Assembly: GCA_026710425.1 (NCBI GenBank)
Contig: JAPORB010000077.1
Location: 1 to 44,156 of the forward strand
DNA from: Gammaproteobacteria bacterium
GTDB taxonomy: Bacteria; Pseudomonadota; Gammaproteobacteria; Pseudomonadales; Pseudohongiellaceae
DNA: 44,156 nt
Direction of reading: 5' to 3'
The notes under the pieces were generated by a model, which was not told where the DNA came from, made no database searches, and was given only the letters and a program-made list of their open reading frames with translations. Made by a program: the position numbers and the translations under genes. Of this stretch, positions 16,703-26,956 are shown in pieces. Positions within the stretch are counted from its first letter, which is position 1; every line of letters begins with the position of its first letter.

Positions 16703-18919
16703 ATGAAACACTCTCCACTCATATTGGCTTTGCTAACTTGCAGCATGATCCTGATTTCTTGCTCCGAAAACTACGAAACGACCGAGTCTTCTGAAACTAT
16801 GGCTACCGAAGCAGGTAGTGACATGATGCCTGAAACTGGCACTGACAATATGAGCAAACCCGAAACACTAATTACTGAGGTGGCCAACCCACTTCTCACC
16901 GAAAGCTCCCTACCCCTAAACTATCCACAATTCGATGCCATTGACGAAAGTCACTACCTACCGGCTTTCGAGCAGGGAATGGAGCAGCATCTGGCTGAAA
17001 TTGATGCCATCGTTTCTACCCAGGAACCAGCAGATTTCGACAATACCATTGTGGCATTGGAAAACTCTGGACAATTGTTGGATCGCGTCTCACGAGTATT
17101 CTTTGGCATGGTCAGTGCTAATACTAACGACGAAATCAGAGCTATCCAGCAAAATCTCGCACCTAGGCTTGCTGCCCATCAAGATTCTATTTTGCTTAAT
17201 CGGGATTTGTTTGCCCGAATTGATGCCCTATATCAGACAAGAGACACATTGGAACTGGATAACGAATCTTATCGCTTGCTGGAACACTACGGCAGAGATT
17301 TTATCAGGGCCGGGGCTGCACTTGATCCGGAACAGCAGGAACAGATGAAAGCAATCAATGCCGAAATTGCCGTGCTGCAAACTGAATATTCCCAAAACGT
17401 ACTGAGTGAAGTGAATGATCTGGCCATTGTGGTCGAAACCCGTGAGGAACTCGTCGGTCTTGATGAGTCAATGATTGAGGCGGCTGCCGAGGAAGCAAGC
17501 GGAAGGGGGCTTGACGGGCAGTATGTGCTGCCATTGCTCAATACTAGTGGTCAGCCTGCCTTGGCGAGTCTGCAGAACCGCTCATTACGGGAACGAATTC
17601 ACACTACATCCCTGTCTCGTGGAAGTCGTGGCGGTGACTTTGATAATAGGGAGGTCCTTTCCAAGGTCCTGCGGTTGCGTGCAGAACGAGCCCGCTTGCT
17701 GGGCTATGACAATCATGCCGATTTCATTTTGGAAGATCAGACTGCACAAACCGTGGCTGCTGTGAATGGGCGACTTGCGGAGCTGGCGGGTCCCGCCGCA
17801 GCCAATGCTCGCCAGGAGGCTGATGATCTGCAGCAAATGATCAATGAGTCGGGCGAAGATTTTATGCTGGCATCTTGGGACTGGGATTTTTACACAGATA
17901 AAGTGCGTGCTGCCAGGTTTGATTTTGATGCCAGCCAATTGCGTCCTTACCTTGAATTGAACAACGTTCTCGAGAGAGGAGTGTTTCATGCCGCCACTGA
18001 ATTATTTGGTATCACCTTCCAGGAACGTGATGATCTGCCGGTCTATCAGGAAGATGTCAGGGTATTCGAGGTTTTTGATGCCAATGGTGAGACACTGGCT
18101 CTTTTTATTGCCGATTTCTATGCCCGGCCAAGCAAGCGGGGCGGAGCATGGATGAATGCCTATGTGTCACAAAGTAATTTGGTCGGCACCAGCCCGGTGG
18201 TTGGTAACCATCTCAATATAACCAAACCTCCAGAAGGAGAAGCGACACTGCTGACCTTCGATGAAGTGACCACTATGTTCCATGAGTTCGGACATGCGCT
18301 GCATGGCATATTCTCGGACGTGCAGTATCCGTACTTTTCTGGAACAAGTGTGCCACGAGATTTTGTAGAATTTCCGAGTCAGGTCAATGAAATGTGGGCA
18401 ACCTGGCCTTCAGTGTTGGAAAACTATGCGTTGCACTATCAGACTGGTGAGCCAATGCCGATGGATTTACTGGAAAAGGTGCTGGAGAGCCAGGTCTTTA
18501 ATCAGGGATTTGCGACCACAGAATATCTGGCTGCTTCCATACTTGACCAGGCATTACACCAGCTAGCACCGGAAGAGGTGCCACAGGCAGCGGATATAAT
18601 GGAATTTGAAGCTCAGGCACTCAGTGAGGCAGGGATTGCTCTTGAAGAAGTACCTCCTCGCTATCGTTCAACCTATTTCTCCCATATTATGGGAGGATAT
18701 TCTGCGGGTTACTACTCCTACATATGGAGTGAAGTGATGGACGCAGACAGTGTCAACTGGTTTGAAGAAAATGGCGGCCTGCTACGAGAAAACGGTGATC
18801 ATTTGAGAACCACACTGCTCAGTCGAGGCGGTAGCGAAGAAGCCATGAATATGTATCGCAACTTCAGAGGACGTGATGCGGAGATCGCTCCGCTACTGGA
18901 GCGCCGGGGGCTGAACTAA
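16703..18919 (+). CDS. M3 family metallopeptidase, lipoprotein (Dcp-like)
   Basis: This 738-residue protein starts with a lipoprotein signal peptide: a hydrophobic stretch ends in a LISC lipobox with Cys20. A Ser/Thr/Glu-rich linker of about 45 residues follows. The M3 (thimet oligopeptidase/dipeptidyl carboxypeptidase) domain then runs to the C-terminus. The zinc site HEFGH is at 527-531 with the third ligand Glu556 in the EFPSQ motif, exactly 29 residues downstream as in thimet oligopeptidase. It is predicted to degrade short peptides in the periplasm while anchored to a membrane. AGGAT precedes the ATG by 9 nt. It is monocistronic and convergent with holA. Confidence 0.93.
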   Translation: MKHSPLILALLTCSMILISCSENYETTESSETMATEAGSDMMPETGTDNMSKPETLITEVANPLLTESSLPLNYPQFDAIDESHYLPAFEQGMEQHLAEIDAIVSTQEPADFDNTIVALENSGQLLDRVSRVFFGMVSANTNDEIRAIQQNLAPRLAAHQDSILLNRDLFARIDALYQTRDTLELDNESYRLLEHYGRDFIRAGAALDPEQQEQMKAINAEIAVLQTEYSQNVLSEVNDLAIVVETREELVGLDESMIEAAAEEASGRGLDGQYVLPLLNTSGQPALASLQNRSLRERIHTTSLSRGSRGGDFDNREVLSKVLRLRAERARLLGYDNHADFILEDQTAQTVAAVNGRLAELAGPAAANARQEADDLQQMINESGEDFMLASWDWDFYTDKVRAARFDFDASQLRPYLELNNVLERGVFHAATELFGITFQERDDLPVYQEDVRVFEVFDANGETLALFIADFYARPSKRGGAWMNAYVSQSNLVGTSPVVGNHLNITKPPEGEATLLTFDEVTTMFHEFGHALHGIFSDVQYPYFSGTSVPRDFVEFPSQVNEMWATWPSVLENYALHYQTGEPMPMDLLEKVLESQVFNQGFATTEYLAASILDQALHQLAPEEVPQAADIMEFEAQALSEAGIALEEVPPRYRSTYFSHIMGGYSAGYYSYIWSEVMDADSVNWFEENGGLLRENGDHLRTTLLSRGGSEEAMNMYRNFRGRDAEIAPLLERRGLN

Positions 18920-18932
18920 TCTGATCTCAGAT
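18919..18932 (+). terminator. Short palindrome after the M3 peptidase gene
   Basis: ATCTGA-TC-TCAGAT forms a 6-bp inverted repeat overlapping the last base of the stop codon. The 2-nt spacer and missing T-run make it a weak terminator candidate at best. Confidence 0.2.
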
Positions 18933-19006
18933 AAAGTCTTCAGGCCTGTTAACGCTGCCCCGGAATCAGCGAATGGGTCTGGAAAGTAAGAGGAATGCGT
19001 GGGTAA

Positions 19007-20050
19007 TCAGGCTGCTGGTGCATGTACTGGCGGCTTTCCCGCCAGGCAGGCCAGCAAAATGCCCAATTCATCCCAAGGATTGGACCCCGACAAACCTTTG
19101 ACGGCCTGATCGATTTCCCACGCCTGTTCAAGCATTCGCCAGATATCGTTGCTGCTTAGCCGCTTGACGGCACTGCTTACCACCGATCTGCGGTTAGCCC
19201 AGACCCTTGAGGTTTGCATTATCGCATTAAGTGCCTGTCCGTCCTGGCGTTTTTCAACCATGATCAGCAAACTGCGTAATTCCCGTGTAATACTGCCTAC
19301 AATGACCAATGGAAAAGTGTCCTCAGCCTTTAGTCTATTTAGAATCTTCTGTGTTCGTGCCACGTCCCCTAGCAGGGCAGCGTCCACTAGTTGGAAAGCG
19401 TTATAGCGTGAACTGTCAGCCACTGATTGCATAACAGTCTTGCTATCCAGACGAACAGGACCCTTTCCTTCACGGCAAACAAGTAATTTAAGTCTTTCGA
19501 CTTCCTGTTTGGCCGCCAATAGGTTGCCTTCAATCTTGTCCAACAATATTTGCATCGCATCTGGTTCAGCCTCAATACCAGCCTGTTTCAGTCGGTTGTT
19601 CAGCCAACTTGGTAACCCTTCCTGGTTAACCGGCCAAATCTGTATCAGGGCACTTTTGGCTTCCAGAGTCTTGAACCACTTGGTGTTAAGAGTAGATGCA
19701 TCCAGTCGCGGGCTGCTGACCAGGATAACAATATCCTCAGAAGGTGCCTCCAAGGCTTTTAGCAGACAGTCTCTGGCGGTTTGGTCAGGTTTATTGCTCG
19801 CAAAACGTAAGTCTAGAACTTTGCGATCGGCCAGCAGAGACAGATTGTTGTATGCACTCTGGAACTGTCCCCAGTCAAAGCCCGGTTCAATATTTAGCAC
19901 TATTCGCTCAATAAATCCCTGCTCGCGACAATAGATTCTGATCTGATCAGCGGATTCCTGCATTAACAGAGGCTCATCACCGGACAGCCAGTATAAGGGC
20001 CAAATTTGTCGTTTCAGCTGATTGATCAATTGTTCGGGTTTAATTTTCAT
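19007..20050 (-). CDS. holA: DNA polymerase III subunit delta
   Basis: The 347-residue protein is the delta subunit of the clamp loader, which opens the beta sliding clamp. It begins with the family's MKxxPEQL start and a LYWLSGDEPLL segment. It has the AAA+-like N-terminal fold without a Walker A, and the C-terminal helical collar domain. The length matches E. coli HolA (343). It lies 30 bp downstream of lptE in the usual leuS-lptE-holA order. NadD, which often follows in Enterobacteria, is absent; the M3 peptidase gene converges here instead. Confidence 0.93.
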   Translation of the reverse strand: MKIKPEQLINQLKRQIWPLYWLSGDEPLLMQESADQIRIYCREQGFIERIVLNIEPGFDWGQFQSAYNNLSLLADRKVLDLRFASNKPDQTARDCLLKALEAPSEDIVILVSSPRLDASTLNTKWFKTLEAKSALIQIWPVNQEGLPSWLNNRLKQAGIEAEPDAMQILLDKIEGNLLAAKQEVERLKLLVCREGKGPVRLDSKTVMQSVADSSRYNAFQLVDAALLGDVARTQKILNRLKAEDTFPLVIVGSITRELRSLLIMVEKRQDGQALNAIMQTSRVWANRRSVVSSAVKRLSSNDIWRMLEQAWEIDQAVKGLSGSNPWDELGILLACLAGKPPVHAPAA

Positions 20051-20080
20051 GAATGCCCCATCGGCTCATTTTCATCGGAA

Positions 20081-20581
20081 TCACTCCAGACCGTCGGCTT
20101 GCAGTCGGCGCAGTAGTTGATTGACTAGGTCACGGCGCATTTCTGCCGTGATGATCTCAACTTCCTGCTGGTTACCGACAATGTTGGCTATGTCTTCAAA
20201 GTAACTACGCTCAACCTGCAGAGTTTGTGGTGTCAGCAGCACTTCCTCTTCTCTGACCAGCGTAACGTCAACCGACAGGCGTATTTCGTACTGTGCAGCC
20301 CTTGCTCTCGGGTTGATGGAAACTGGTCGACTCACTGATCGCTCGTTAGTCAGGGAGAGTATGGGAGCATCTGTCGATACCACAGAGACTTTAGCTGCTT
20401 CCAAGGAGCGAAGCAGCAGCCTGGCCAGCTCACTGTTGGGCCGATCGATATCGAGAATTAGTGCTTGATAGTCTGCCCTAATGCCATCTGCATTGCGCAG
20501 GGCAAAGCCGCAGCCTGCTAACAGCACGCAAAGGAGCAATACCGTGGGTCCCACTGACTTGCTCAGCATACCATTTTGCAT
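20081..20581 (-). CDS. lptE: LPS-assembly lipoprotein LptE
   Basis: LptE plugs the LptD barrel in the outer membrane and is needed to insert lipopolysaccharide. From the start chosen the protein has 166 residues. A signal peptide ends in the LAGC lipobox, followed by GFALRN, typical of LptE, and the mature domain has the SVDVTLVREEEVLL strand pattern. The frame extends upstream to 20677, but the extra 32 residues precede an otherwise complete signal peptide, so I prefer the ATG at 20581 (20569 is also possible). It sits between leuS and holA, as in most Gammaproteobacteria. Confidence 0.9.
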   Translation of the reverse strand: MQNGMLSKSVGPTVLLLCVLLAGCGFALRNADGIRADYQALILDIDRPNSELARLLLRSLEAAKVSVVSTDAPILSLTNERSVSRPVSINPRARAAQYEIRLSVDVTLVREEEVLLTPQTLQVERSYFEDIANIVGNQQEVEIITAEMRRDLVNQLLRRLQADGLE

Positions 20582-20740
20582 TTTGAATGGCTTGTTGATG
20601 GTGGGTATCTTCTTGGATATTTTAGTGAATTGGTTCCAGAATACGGCTTTGCAGATAGGCAGATACCAAATCAACATTCATATCCAGAGCTTGCAATCGG
20701 CAAAATGTTGTACAAGGTTTGATTAAAACAGTTCACGCTA

Positions 20741-23221
20741 TTAGTTGGCAACGATATTTACTAGACGACCAGGAACCACAATAACCTTACGTAAAGTACT
20801 CTCGGCAATAAATCGTTGTACAGCCTCATCCGCCAATGCCAGGGATTGTAGCGAATCCTGATCGATATCCTTTGGTACTTCTATTCTACTTCGAAGTTTG
20901 CCGTTGACCTGTATTACGATCAGTTGGGAATCTACCTCCAGTGCTGTAGAATCAACAGAAGGCCAGCGTGCGTTCATTACAGGGTCATCATGTCCCAGAT
21001 AGTGCCAGGCAGTATGACAAAAATGCGGGACTATCGGTGCCAGCATGAGCACACTGAATTCCAGTGCCTCCTGCACGACCTGATGGTCGGTTTTGCTTTG
21101 TGCAGATTCTGCAAAGCTTGATACGGTGTTAAGCAACTCCATGACTGCCGCAATCGCTGTGTTAAACATCATGCGACGACCATAATCGTCGCCTACCTTC
21201 TGCAGCGTCTGATGGGTTTTCAGGCGCAGCTTCCTCTGCTCAGCTGACAGCTGTGTGCAGTCAATACCATCGGCTACAGGCTGATGACTGTGAATCAACT
21301 TCCACAAACGTTTGAGAAACCGGTAGCTACCCCCTACGCCATCATTGGACCAATCAAGGGATTGATCAGGAGCGGAAGCAAACAGAGTAAACATTCGCAC
21401 AGTATCGGCACCATACTTGTCGATCAGGGACATCGGGTCCACTGTGTTACCCTTGGACTTTGACATCTTGGCACCATCCTTCAATACCATACCCTGAGTA
21501 AGCAGTCTCGTGAAAGGTTCATCACTGTCAACCAATCCGGCATCTCGCATCAGCTTATGATAAAATCGTGCATATAGCAGATGCAGGATGGCATGTTCAA
21601 TGCCACCGATGTATTGATCAACTGGTAACCAGTAGTTGGCGCGTTCATCCAACATCGCCTGATTCTGATCAGAGCAGGCATAGCGCGCATAGTACCAAGA
21701 TGATTCCATAAAGGTGTCAAATGTGTCTGTTTCTCGCTTGGCCTCACCTCCGCAATTTGGACACTTTACATCGGTAAATTCTTTCAAGCGGGTTAACGGC
21801 GAACCACTTTCATCAATATCCACATCTTCTGGCAACACAACGGGCAGATCACTATCCGGAACTGGTACTGGACCACAGCACTCACAATTGATCATGGGGA
21901 TGGGGGCACCCCAGTAGCGCTGTCGGGAGACACCCCAATCGCGCAACCGATAATTGACTGTACGTTCCCCCTTACCTTGTTGGCCAAGAAAATCTGCGAT
22001 GGCATCAAATGCCTGCTGAAAATCCATGCCATTGAATTGCCCGGAATTAATTAGCCTGCCTTTATCCGTAAAGGCTCCCTGGTTCAAATCACAGATCTGA
22101 TCTGAAATTATTGGTTCTATGACCTGTTTAATTTCAATGCCATAGCGGGTAGCAAATTCCCAATCTCTTTGATCGTGGCCCGGTACCGCCATCACCGCCC
22201 CAGAGCCATAACTCATGAGTACAAAATTTGCGGTATAAATCGGTACCGTTTCAGCGGTGATTGGGTGGATAGCCCGCAATTCAGTGTCCATGCCGAGCTT
22301 TTCCATGGTGGCCATGTCGGCTTCTGCCACCTTGACCCGATTTTGCTCTTCAATAAATGCTGCCAGTTTTGGATTTTCCTCGGCAGCTTTTTCTGCCAGC
22401 GGATGTTGTGGTGCAACAGCTACATAGGTAACTCCGAGCAAGGTATCCGGTCGTGTTGTGTAGACCGACAGAGTTTGAAGATCCGGATTACTGATGCCTG
22501 CTACGGAAAAATCCAGATTAAGGCCTTCGGATCGACCGATCCAGTTGCTCTGCATGGTACGGACCTTCTCTGGCCAGCCTTCCAGATCTTCCAGATCATC
22601 CAGTAATTCCTGAGCGAAGTCAGTGATTTTGAAAAACCACTGGGGAATTCTCCTGCGTTCCACCGGCGCGCCTGAGCGCCATCCCTTGCCATCCACCACC
22701 TGTTCGTTGGCCAGAACCGTCTGATCTACCGGGTCCCAGTTGACCTCGGCCTGTTTGCGATAGACTAGTCCTTGCTCAAAAAGTCGCAGAAACAACCATT
22801 GTTCCCAGCGATAGTATTCCTTGTGGCAGGTTGCCAACTCGCGCGACCAGTCATAGGCATAACCCAACCTTTGTAACTGCTGACGCATGTAATCAATGTT
22901 GCTGTAGGTCCATTTGGCCGGAGCGGTCTTGTTCTGCATCGCCGCATTTTCAGCCGGAAGGCCGAAGGCATCCCATCCCATGGGTTGCAGAACATTCTTG
23001 CCCAGCATGCGTTGGTAACGGGAGATGGCATCTCCAATACTGTAATTGCGAACATGACCCATATGCAGATGCCCACTCGGGTAGGGTAGCATGGACAGGC
23101 AATAGAATTTTTCCCGTTTAGGGTCTTCAATAACTCTGAAACTGTTATTGTCGTCCCAATACTGTTGGGCGGCAGCTTCGACCGCTTCGGGATTGTAAGG
23201 GGGTGGATTTTCTTCGGGCAT
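20741..23221 (-). CDS. leuS: Leucyl-tRNA synthetase
   Basis: The class I synthetase charges tRNA-Leu. From the ATG at 23221 the protein has 826 residues, beginning Met-Pro-Glu-Glu-Asn and then the family's [14 protein letters not shown]. The ATP-binding HMGH motif is at 53-56 and KMSKS at 585-589. The CP1 editing domain includes the [16 protein letters not shown] segment, and Cys pairs near 510-530 suggest the zinc-binding insert. The frame is open for 77 more codons upstream, to 23452, but these residues do not align with any LeuS and look like leader sequence. It is the first gene of leuS-lptE-holA. Confidence 0.95.
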   Translation of the reverse strand: MPEENPPPYNPEAVEAAAQQYWDDNNSFRVIEDPKREKFYCLSMLPYPSGHLHMGHVRNYSIGDAISRYQRMLGKNVLQPMGWDAFGLPAENAAMQNKTAPAKWTYSNIDYMRQQLQRLGYAYDWSRELATCHKEYYRWEQWLFLRLFEQGLVYRKQAEVNWDPVDQTVLANEQVVDGKGWRSGAPVERRRIPQWFFKITDFAQELLDDLEDLEGWPEKVRTMQSNWIGRSEGLNLDFSVAGISNPDLQTLSVYTTRPDTLLGVTYVAVAPQHPLAEKAAEENPKLAAFIEEQNRVKVAEADMATMEKLGMDTELRAIHPITAETVPIYTANFVLMSYGSGAVMAVPGHDQRDWEFATRYGIEIKQVIEPIISDQICDLNQGAFTDKGRLINSGQFNGMDFQQAFDAIADFLGQQGKGERTVNYRLRDWGVSRQRYWGAPIPMINCECCGPVPVPDSDLPVVLPEDVDIDESGSPLTRLKEFTDVKCPNCGGEAKRETDTFDTFMESSWYYARYACSDQNQAMLDERANYWLPVDQYIGGIEHAILHLLYARFYHKLMRDAGLVDSDEPFTRLLTQGMVLKDGAKMSKSKGNTVDPMSLIDKYGADTVRMFTLFASAPDQSLDWSNDGVGGSYRFLKRLWKLIHSHQPVADGIDCTQLSAEQRKLRLKTHQTLQKVGDDYGRRMMFNTAIAAVMELLNTVSSFAESAQSKTDHQVVQEALEFSVLMLAPIVPHFCHTAWHYLGHDDPVMNARWPSVDSTALEVDSQLIVIQVNGKLRSRIEVPKDIDQDSLQSLALADEAVQRFIAESTLRKVIVVPGRLVNIVAN

Positions 23222-24387
23222 GGCTGTGGCGGGGCATCCTGCCTGCGCTGTTGTAGCTGGTCGGCGATTTTGATTCAGGTATAAACTGGTGTAATGATAC
23301 CGTATCAGGCCTTTATTTTCATCACCAAACTCGGACCAATGGAGTTGCGCCGTAAGGTTTTTCACGGATCCACAGGGCAAGCCGGACCAAGCCGCCTCCG
23401 TAGCAGCATCCAAACTCGATTCCGATGTGCCCGCAGGCACTTTTGGACTCAAGCAACACCATGTACAGCTACACTAAACAATTTCAGTCAACGACAAGTT
23501 TTAGCCGTAAATTTGTCAATTGACCATGCGCCATCCCATCGGTGGCGCATCCTTCAACTCTCCCTCTGAACTTGCCGACTTGGTTATCAGGTAGCTTTGT
23601 AGTGCCACTTGAAATTTTTAAATGATTGATATTTAGGCAAATTTTGCAATGAATGTTGAACTTTTGCTGGGAGGTTGCGGCGCGATTGGTAGTACATCTG
23701 AAGGGATTATGGGTGGTGCAAGGAAATTGGGGCGGCAACCAGGTTATATGGCATGGTTAGATCCGGCTGTTGAGTAAGACTCCATGCATTCGAATTGGCT
23801 GATGAAGCGGTATGTGAAATGATCCCAAGGCATGCAAATTAATGAGAGAATCTTAATAAGCATGTACATAGACTTGACCATATACCTCTAAACATAATTT
23901 TGATCGACCATTGGTAGCTTTAGGGAAACAGCAGTAGATGAGTCAATGCAACTTACAAGACTCCAGTGTTGATAACAGCGTTCTGTTCATTTAATGGTAA
24001 TCACGGCCCATTAATACACTCCGATTATTGGAAATTCATGGTTGCTTTGCGTTCAAATAAGCGCATAGTTTACGAAAGGTTTTCATTAATTCAGTCGGGG
24101 ATCCCTGATTTTACTAGCCCAAGCGATCTAGCGGGAATTGCTGGGATTTTCAAAGGCTCACAATGATTATGATGGTATCCCAGTCATAAGAATCTGTTTT
24201 GCACCCATGGCAATTTGTTTTGGAATTACATCAGTACTAGCATGTTCTGCCTACTCCTTCTTGTATGCTTGCCGCATACTGCAAGCACATCGACATAATT
24301 CCAGGTTATCCAAAGTGTGGATTATCCGCGAATCAATCAAGTCATCAGAGTTTTGAATAAGCTGTGAGCTGATTAGTTGCGATCCAG
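23222..24387. other. Long gene-free gap between corC and leuS
   Basis: In this 1166-bp region all frames are short or unconvincing. No trace of lnt (apolipoprotein N-acyltransferase), which often follows corC, is visible. On the minus strand TTGACA (23519-23514) and TTGACT (around 23491-23486) could act as -35 elements for leuS, but neither has a good -10. The TTGACA lies in the palindrome GTCAATTGAC. Confidence 0.55.
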
Positions 24388-25254
24388 TCAGTTTTCGGCA
24401 GTGTCTGAGAGCAATGGTTGCTCAATCATAACCCGCAGCATAATAATCTGTCTGCTGTCGGCATTGAGAACGGTAATTTGGAAAGGTTCAATGGTTATAG
24501 TTTCACCAATACCAGGTATATGCCCGAACCTGTCCAACAAGAGACCACCGAAAGTAGTGAAGTCCTCGTCATCATATTGCGTCTCGAAGTGTTGGTTGAA
24601 CTCATGAATAGAAGTCTGCGCTTTGACATGATACTGCTGGTCATTTATTTTATTGATATTGTTATGAGTGACATCAAATTCATCCTCAATTTCGCCTACG
24701 ATTTCCTCCAATACATCCTCAATGGTGACAATCCCACTAACACTACCATATTCATTAAGCACCACAGCCATATGCTGACGATTTTCCTGAAATTCTTTGA
24801 GCAAAATATTCAAGGGTTTGGTTTCAGGAACCATGGTGGCGGGTCGCATTATTCCCTTGAGGTTGAATGAGCTATGGTTATTCCCCAGAAACACTTTTAG
24901 CAGGTCCTTGGCCAGCAATATCCCCATAACATTGTCCACATCCTCGCTCACTACTGGAAAGCGAGAATGGGATGCATTACAAACCGTTTTCATTACCTCA
25001 CTCAATGGGTGGTCGGCAGCTACAGTGACAACTTGTGAGCGAGGGATCATGATGTCCCTGACCTGCAAGCTGGATACCTGAAGCGCACCCTCAATGATGC
25101 CCAGAGTATCAATGTCGAGTAGCCTGTCCTCTTGTGCATTGCGAAGCAGTTCCAGTAGGCTACTGGTATCGGTGGGTTCGTCGGAAAAGACTTGAGCAAG
25201 TTTATCGATCCAGGACTTGGGTCTCGGATCGATGGTAGGTTGGTCGTCGGTCAT
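24388..25254 (-). CDS. corC: CorC/YbeX family CBS-domain protein
   Basis: This 288-residue cytoplasmic protein has two CBS domains at about 70-190 (RDIMIPRSQVVTV, then MGILLAKDLL and the second CBS ending SGIVTIEDVLEEIVG) and a C-terminal CorC_HlyC domain with DDEDFTTFGGLLLDRFG. The family has been linked to Mg/Co transport and, for YbeX, to ribosome metabolism. The neighbouring genes ybeY and phoH favour the second role. It lies 39 bp after ybeY on the same strand and is the last gene of the miaB-phoH-ybeY-corC run. Confidence 0.92.
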   Translation of the reverse strand: MTDDQPTIDPRPKSWIDKLAQVFSDEPTDTSSLLELLRNAQEDRLLDIDTLGIIEGALQVSSLQVRDIMIPRSQVVTVAADHPLSEVMKTVCNASHSRFPVVSEDVDNVMGILLAKDLLKVFLGNNHSSFNLKGIMRPATMVPETKPLNILLKEFQENRQHMAVVLNEYGSVSGIVTIEDVLEEIVGEIEDEFDVTHNNINKINDQQYHVKAQTSIHEFNQHFETQYDDEDFTTFGGLLLDRFGHIPGIGETITIEPFQITVLNADSRQIIMLRVMIEQPLLSDTAEN

Positions 25255-25293
25255 GACCTGACTTCTATCGGCCTCCTTGTAACAATGGGATGT

Positions 25294-25767
25294 TTACCCT
25301 ATCAAATAAGGGTTGGCTATGCCAAATTTTTTAAGGACTCCTATCTCAATGGTTTCCATTGCTGTTGCTGCACTTTCCTGCACATGATCATGTCCAAGCA
25401 GGTGTAGCATGCCATGGATGAGGATATGGGCCCAGTGGGACTCCAAGGACTTGTTCTGCGCCACCGCTTCGCTTTCCACCAGTTCGGGGCAGACGGCAAT
25501 GTCCCCAAGCGGCTGAATTTCCAAGTTTTCGAGAACAGCTGTGGGTAGCTGGGCGGGAAAGGAAAGCACGTTGGTGGCAGAGGATTTGCCTCGGTATTGC
25601 CGATTCAGTGCCTGCGCCTCTGACCGGGGCAAAAACTGCAGACTGACGCTGAAATCACCCTCAAGTTGCAGGTAGTTCAGAGTTGCCTTCAGCCAGCTCT
25701 GACAGAGACTTTCCCCGGGAAGTTGTCCTGAGGCACAGCGATTGTCAATCTCAACCATCACTTTCAT
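25294..25767 (-). CDS. ybeY: Endoribonuclease YbeY (rRNA maturation)
   Basis: This single-strand-specific, zinc-dependent endoribonuclease acts in 16S rRNA 3'-end processing and late 70S quality control. The 157-residue protein has the complete motif HGMLHLLGHDH at 118-128, with zinc ligands His118, His122 and His128, and the upstream TNVLSFP strand at 65-71. Its start overlaps the end of phoH by 17 bp, which implies coupling. It is the usual neighbour of phoH and corC. Confidence 0.95.
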   Translation of the reverse strand: MKVMVEIDNRCASGQLPGESLCQSWLKATLNYLQLEGDFSVSLQFLPRSEAQALNRQYRGKSSATNVLSFPAQLPTAVLENLEIQPLGDIAVCPELVESEAVAQNKSLESHWAHILIHGMLHLLGHDHVQESAATAMETIEIGVLKKFGIANPYLIG

Positions 25768-26773
25768 TACGAGTACGTTGCTCGATTTCCTGGCTTTTCA
25801 GAGTGGCGACCGACTGCTGGTCATACTCTTCATAGGCCTCAACTATTTGCTGGACCAGACGGTGACGCACCACGTCCTTGGCAGTGAAGTAGGTAAAGCC
25901 TATATCCTTGATGTTTTGCAGCACCTTGCTCACATGCACCAGCCCGGAACGGCTGCCTTTGGGTAAATCAACCTGGGTAATATCCCCGGTAATTACAGCG
26001 GTTGAGCCGAATCCAATTCGTGTGAGAAACATCTTCATCTGAGCGGCAGTTGTGTTCTGGCTTTCATCAAGTATGATGAATGCATTATTCAGGGTCCGTC
26101 CACGCATATAGGCGAGCGGAGCGACCTCAATAATGTTCTTTTCGATCAGGCGCCCAACACGTTCGAAACCAAGCATCTCATAGAGCGCATCATAGAGTGG
26201 CCGCAGGTAGGGGTCGATTTTCTGCGTCAGATCCCCGGGTAGAAATCCCAATTTCTCCCCGGCTTCCACCGCTGGTCTGACCAGAAGCAGTCTTCGCACC
26301 TGCTCACGCACCAGAGCCTCTACTGCACAAGCTACAGCCAGATAGGTTTTTCCGGTACCAGCTGGTCCCACACCAAAATTGATGTCTTTGCTGCGAATAC
26401 CGGCGACATATTGCCGCTGCTGATGGCTACGCGGTTTTATGCTGCCTTTGGGAGTCTTGATCAGCCCCTCTGGTCCAGCGGTGTCATTTACAGCTATGGA
26501 TTCCTGCTGATATTCCTGCAGGGCAAGGTGTATCTGGTTCGGGCTGAGAATCTGCCCCTCGGTGGTGGACTGGTAAAGAGCCTGGAGCAGACTGTCGGCA
26601 CTGCTGACCGCGCTGTCGCTGCCGGAAATCTGGAACACATTACCGCGCTGGCGAATGGTGACCTCCAGCCCGGTCTCTATCTGTTGGATGTGTTCATTGA
26701 GTTTGCCGCACAGATTGGAAAGGCGCAGGGCACTGTCGGGCAGTAAGGCTAACTGTCTTGAAATGTCAGCCAT
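25751..26773 (-). CDS. ybeZ: PhoH-like ATPase (YbeZ)
   Basis: This 340-residue ATPase has Walker A GPAGTGKT at 136-143 and a Walker B strand FIILDESQN. The family sequence between them, with LLLVRPAVEAGEKLGFLPGDL, is intact. PhoH-family proteins next to YbeY are thought to be RNA-associated helicases or ATPases cooperating with it. The N-terminal ~80 residues form the usual KH-like segment. It is preceded by a 183-bp gap from miaB that may contain its own promoter. Confidence 0.93.
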   Translation of the reverse strand: MADISRQLALLPDSALRLSNLCGKLNEHIQQIETGLEVTIRQRGNVFQISGSDSAVSSADSLLQALYQSTTEGQILSPNQIHLALQEYQQESIAVNDTAGPEGLIKTPKGSIKPRSHQQRQYVAGIRSKDINFGVGPAGTGKTYLAVACAVEALVREQVRRLLLVRPAVEAGEKLGFLPGDLTQKIDPYLRPLYDALYEMLGFERVGRLIEKNIIEVAPLAYMRGRTLNNAFIILDESQNTTAAQMKMFLTRIGFGSTAVITGDITQVDLPKGSRSGLVHVSKVLQNIKDIGFTYFTAKDVVRHRLVQQIVEAYEEYDQQSVATLKSQEIEQRTRNESDG

Positions 26774-26956
26774 ATCAGCTCGATGACACTACATTTCTGT
26801 CGGGTATGGGCTTTGTAATCAATTCTCGGAACCACTGACTTTTGACAAGAAAGCTCATGTTACTTATTGATGACCAAATATCCATGGAATTTTATTCAGG
26901 CCATATGAGTAGACTTTAGAGCGAAATGGCAAAATAAAAGTATTGAGGCCGTCTAA

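Noticed and set aside
20582-20677. Upstream extension of lptE
   Set aside because: It would place 32 residues before a complete lipoprotein signal peptide.
23222-23452. 77-codon N-terminal extension of leuS
   Set aside because: The residues do not resemble any LeuS start, and the family's N-terminus begins at ATG 23221. The extension is most likely untranslated leader.
23966-24356. Two plus-strand frames in the corC-leuS gap
   Set aside because: Short, no ribosome binding site, no recognised motif.
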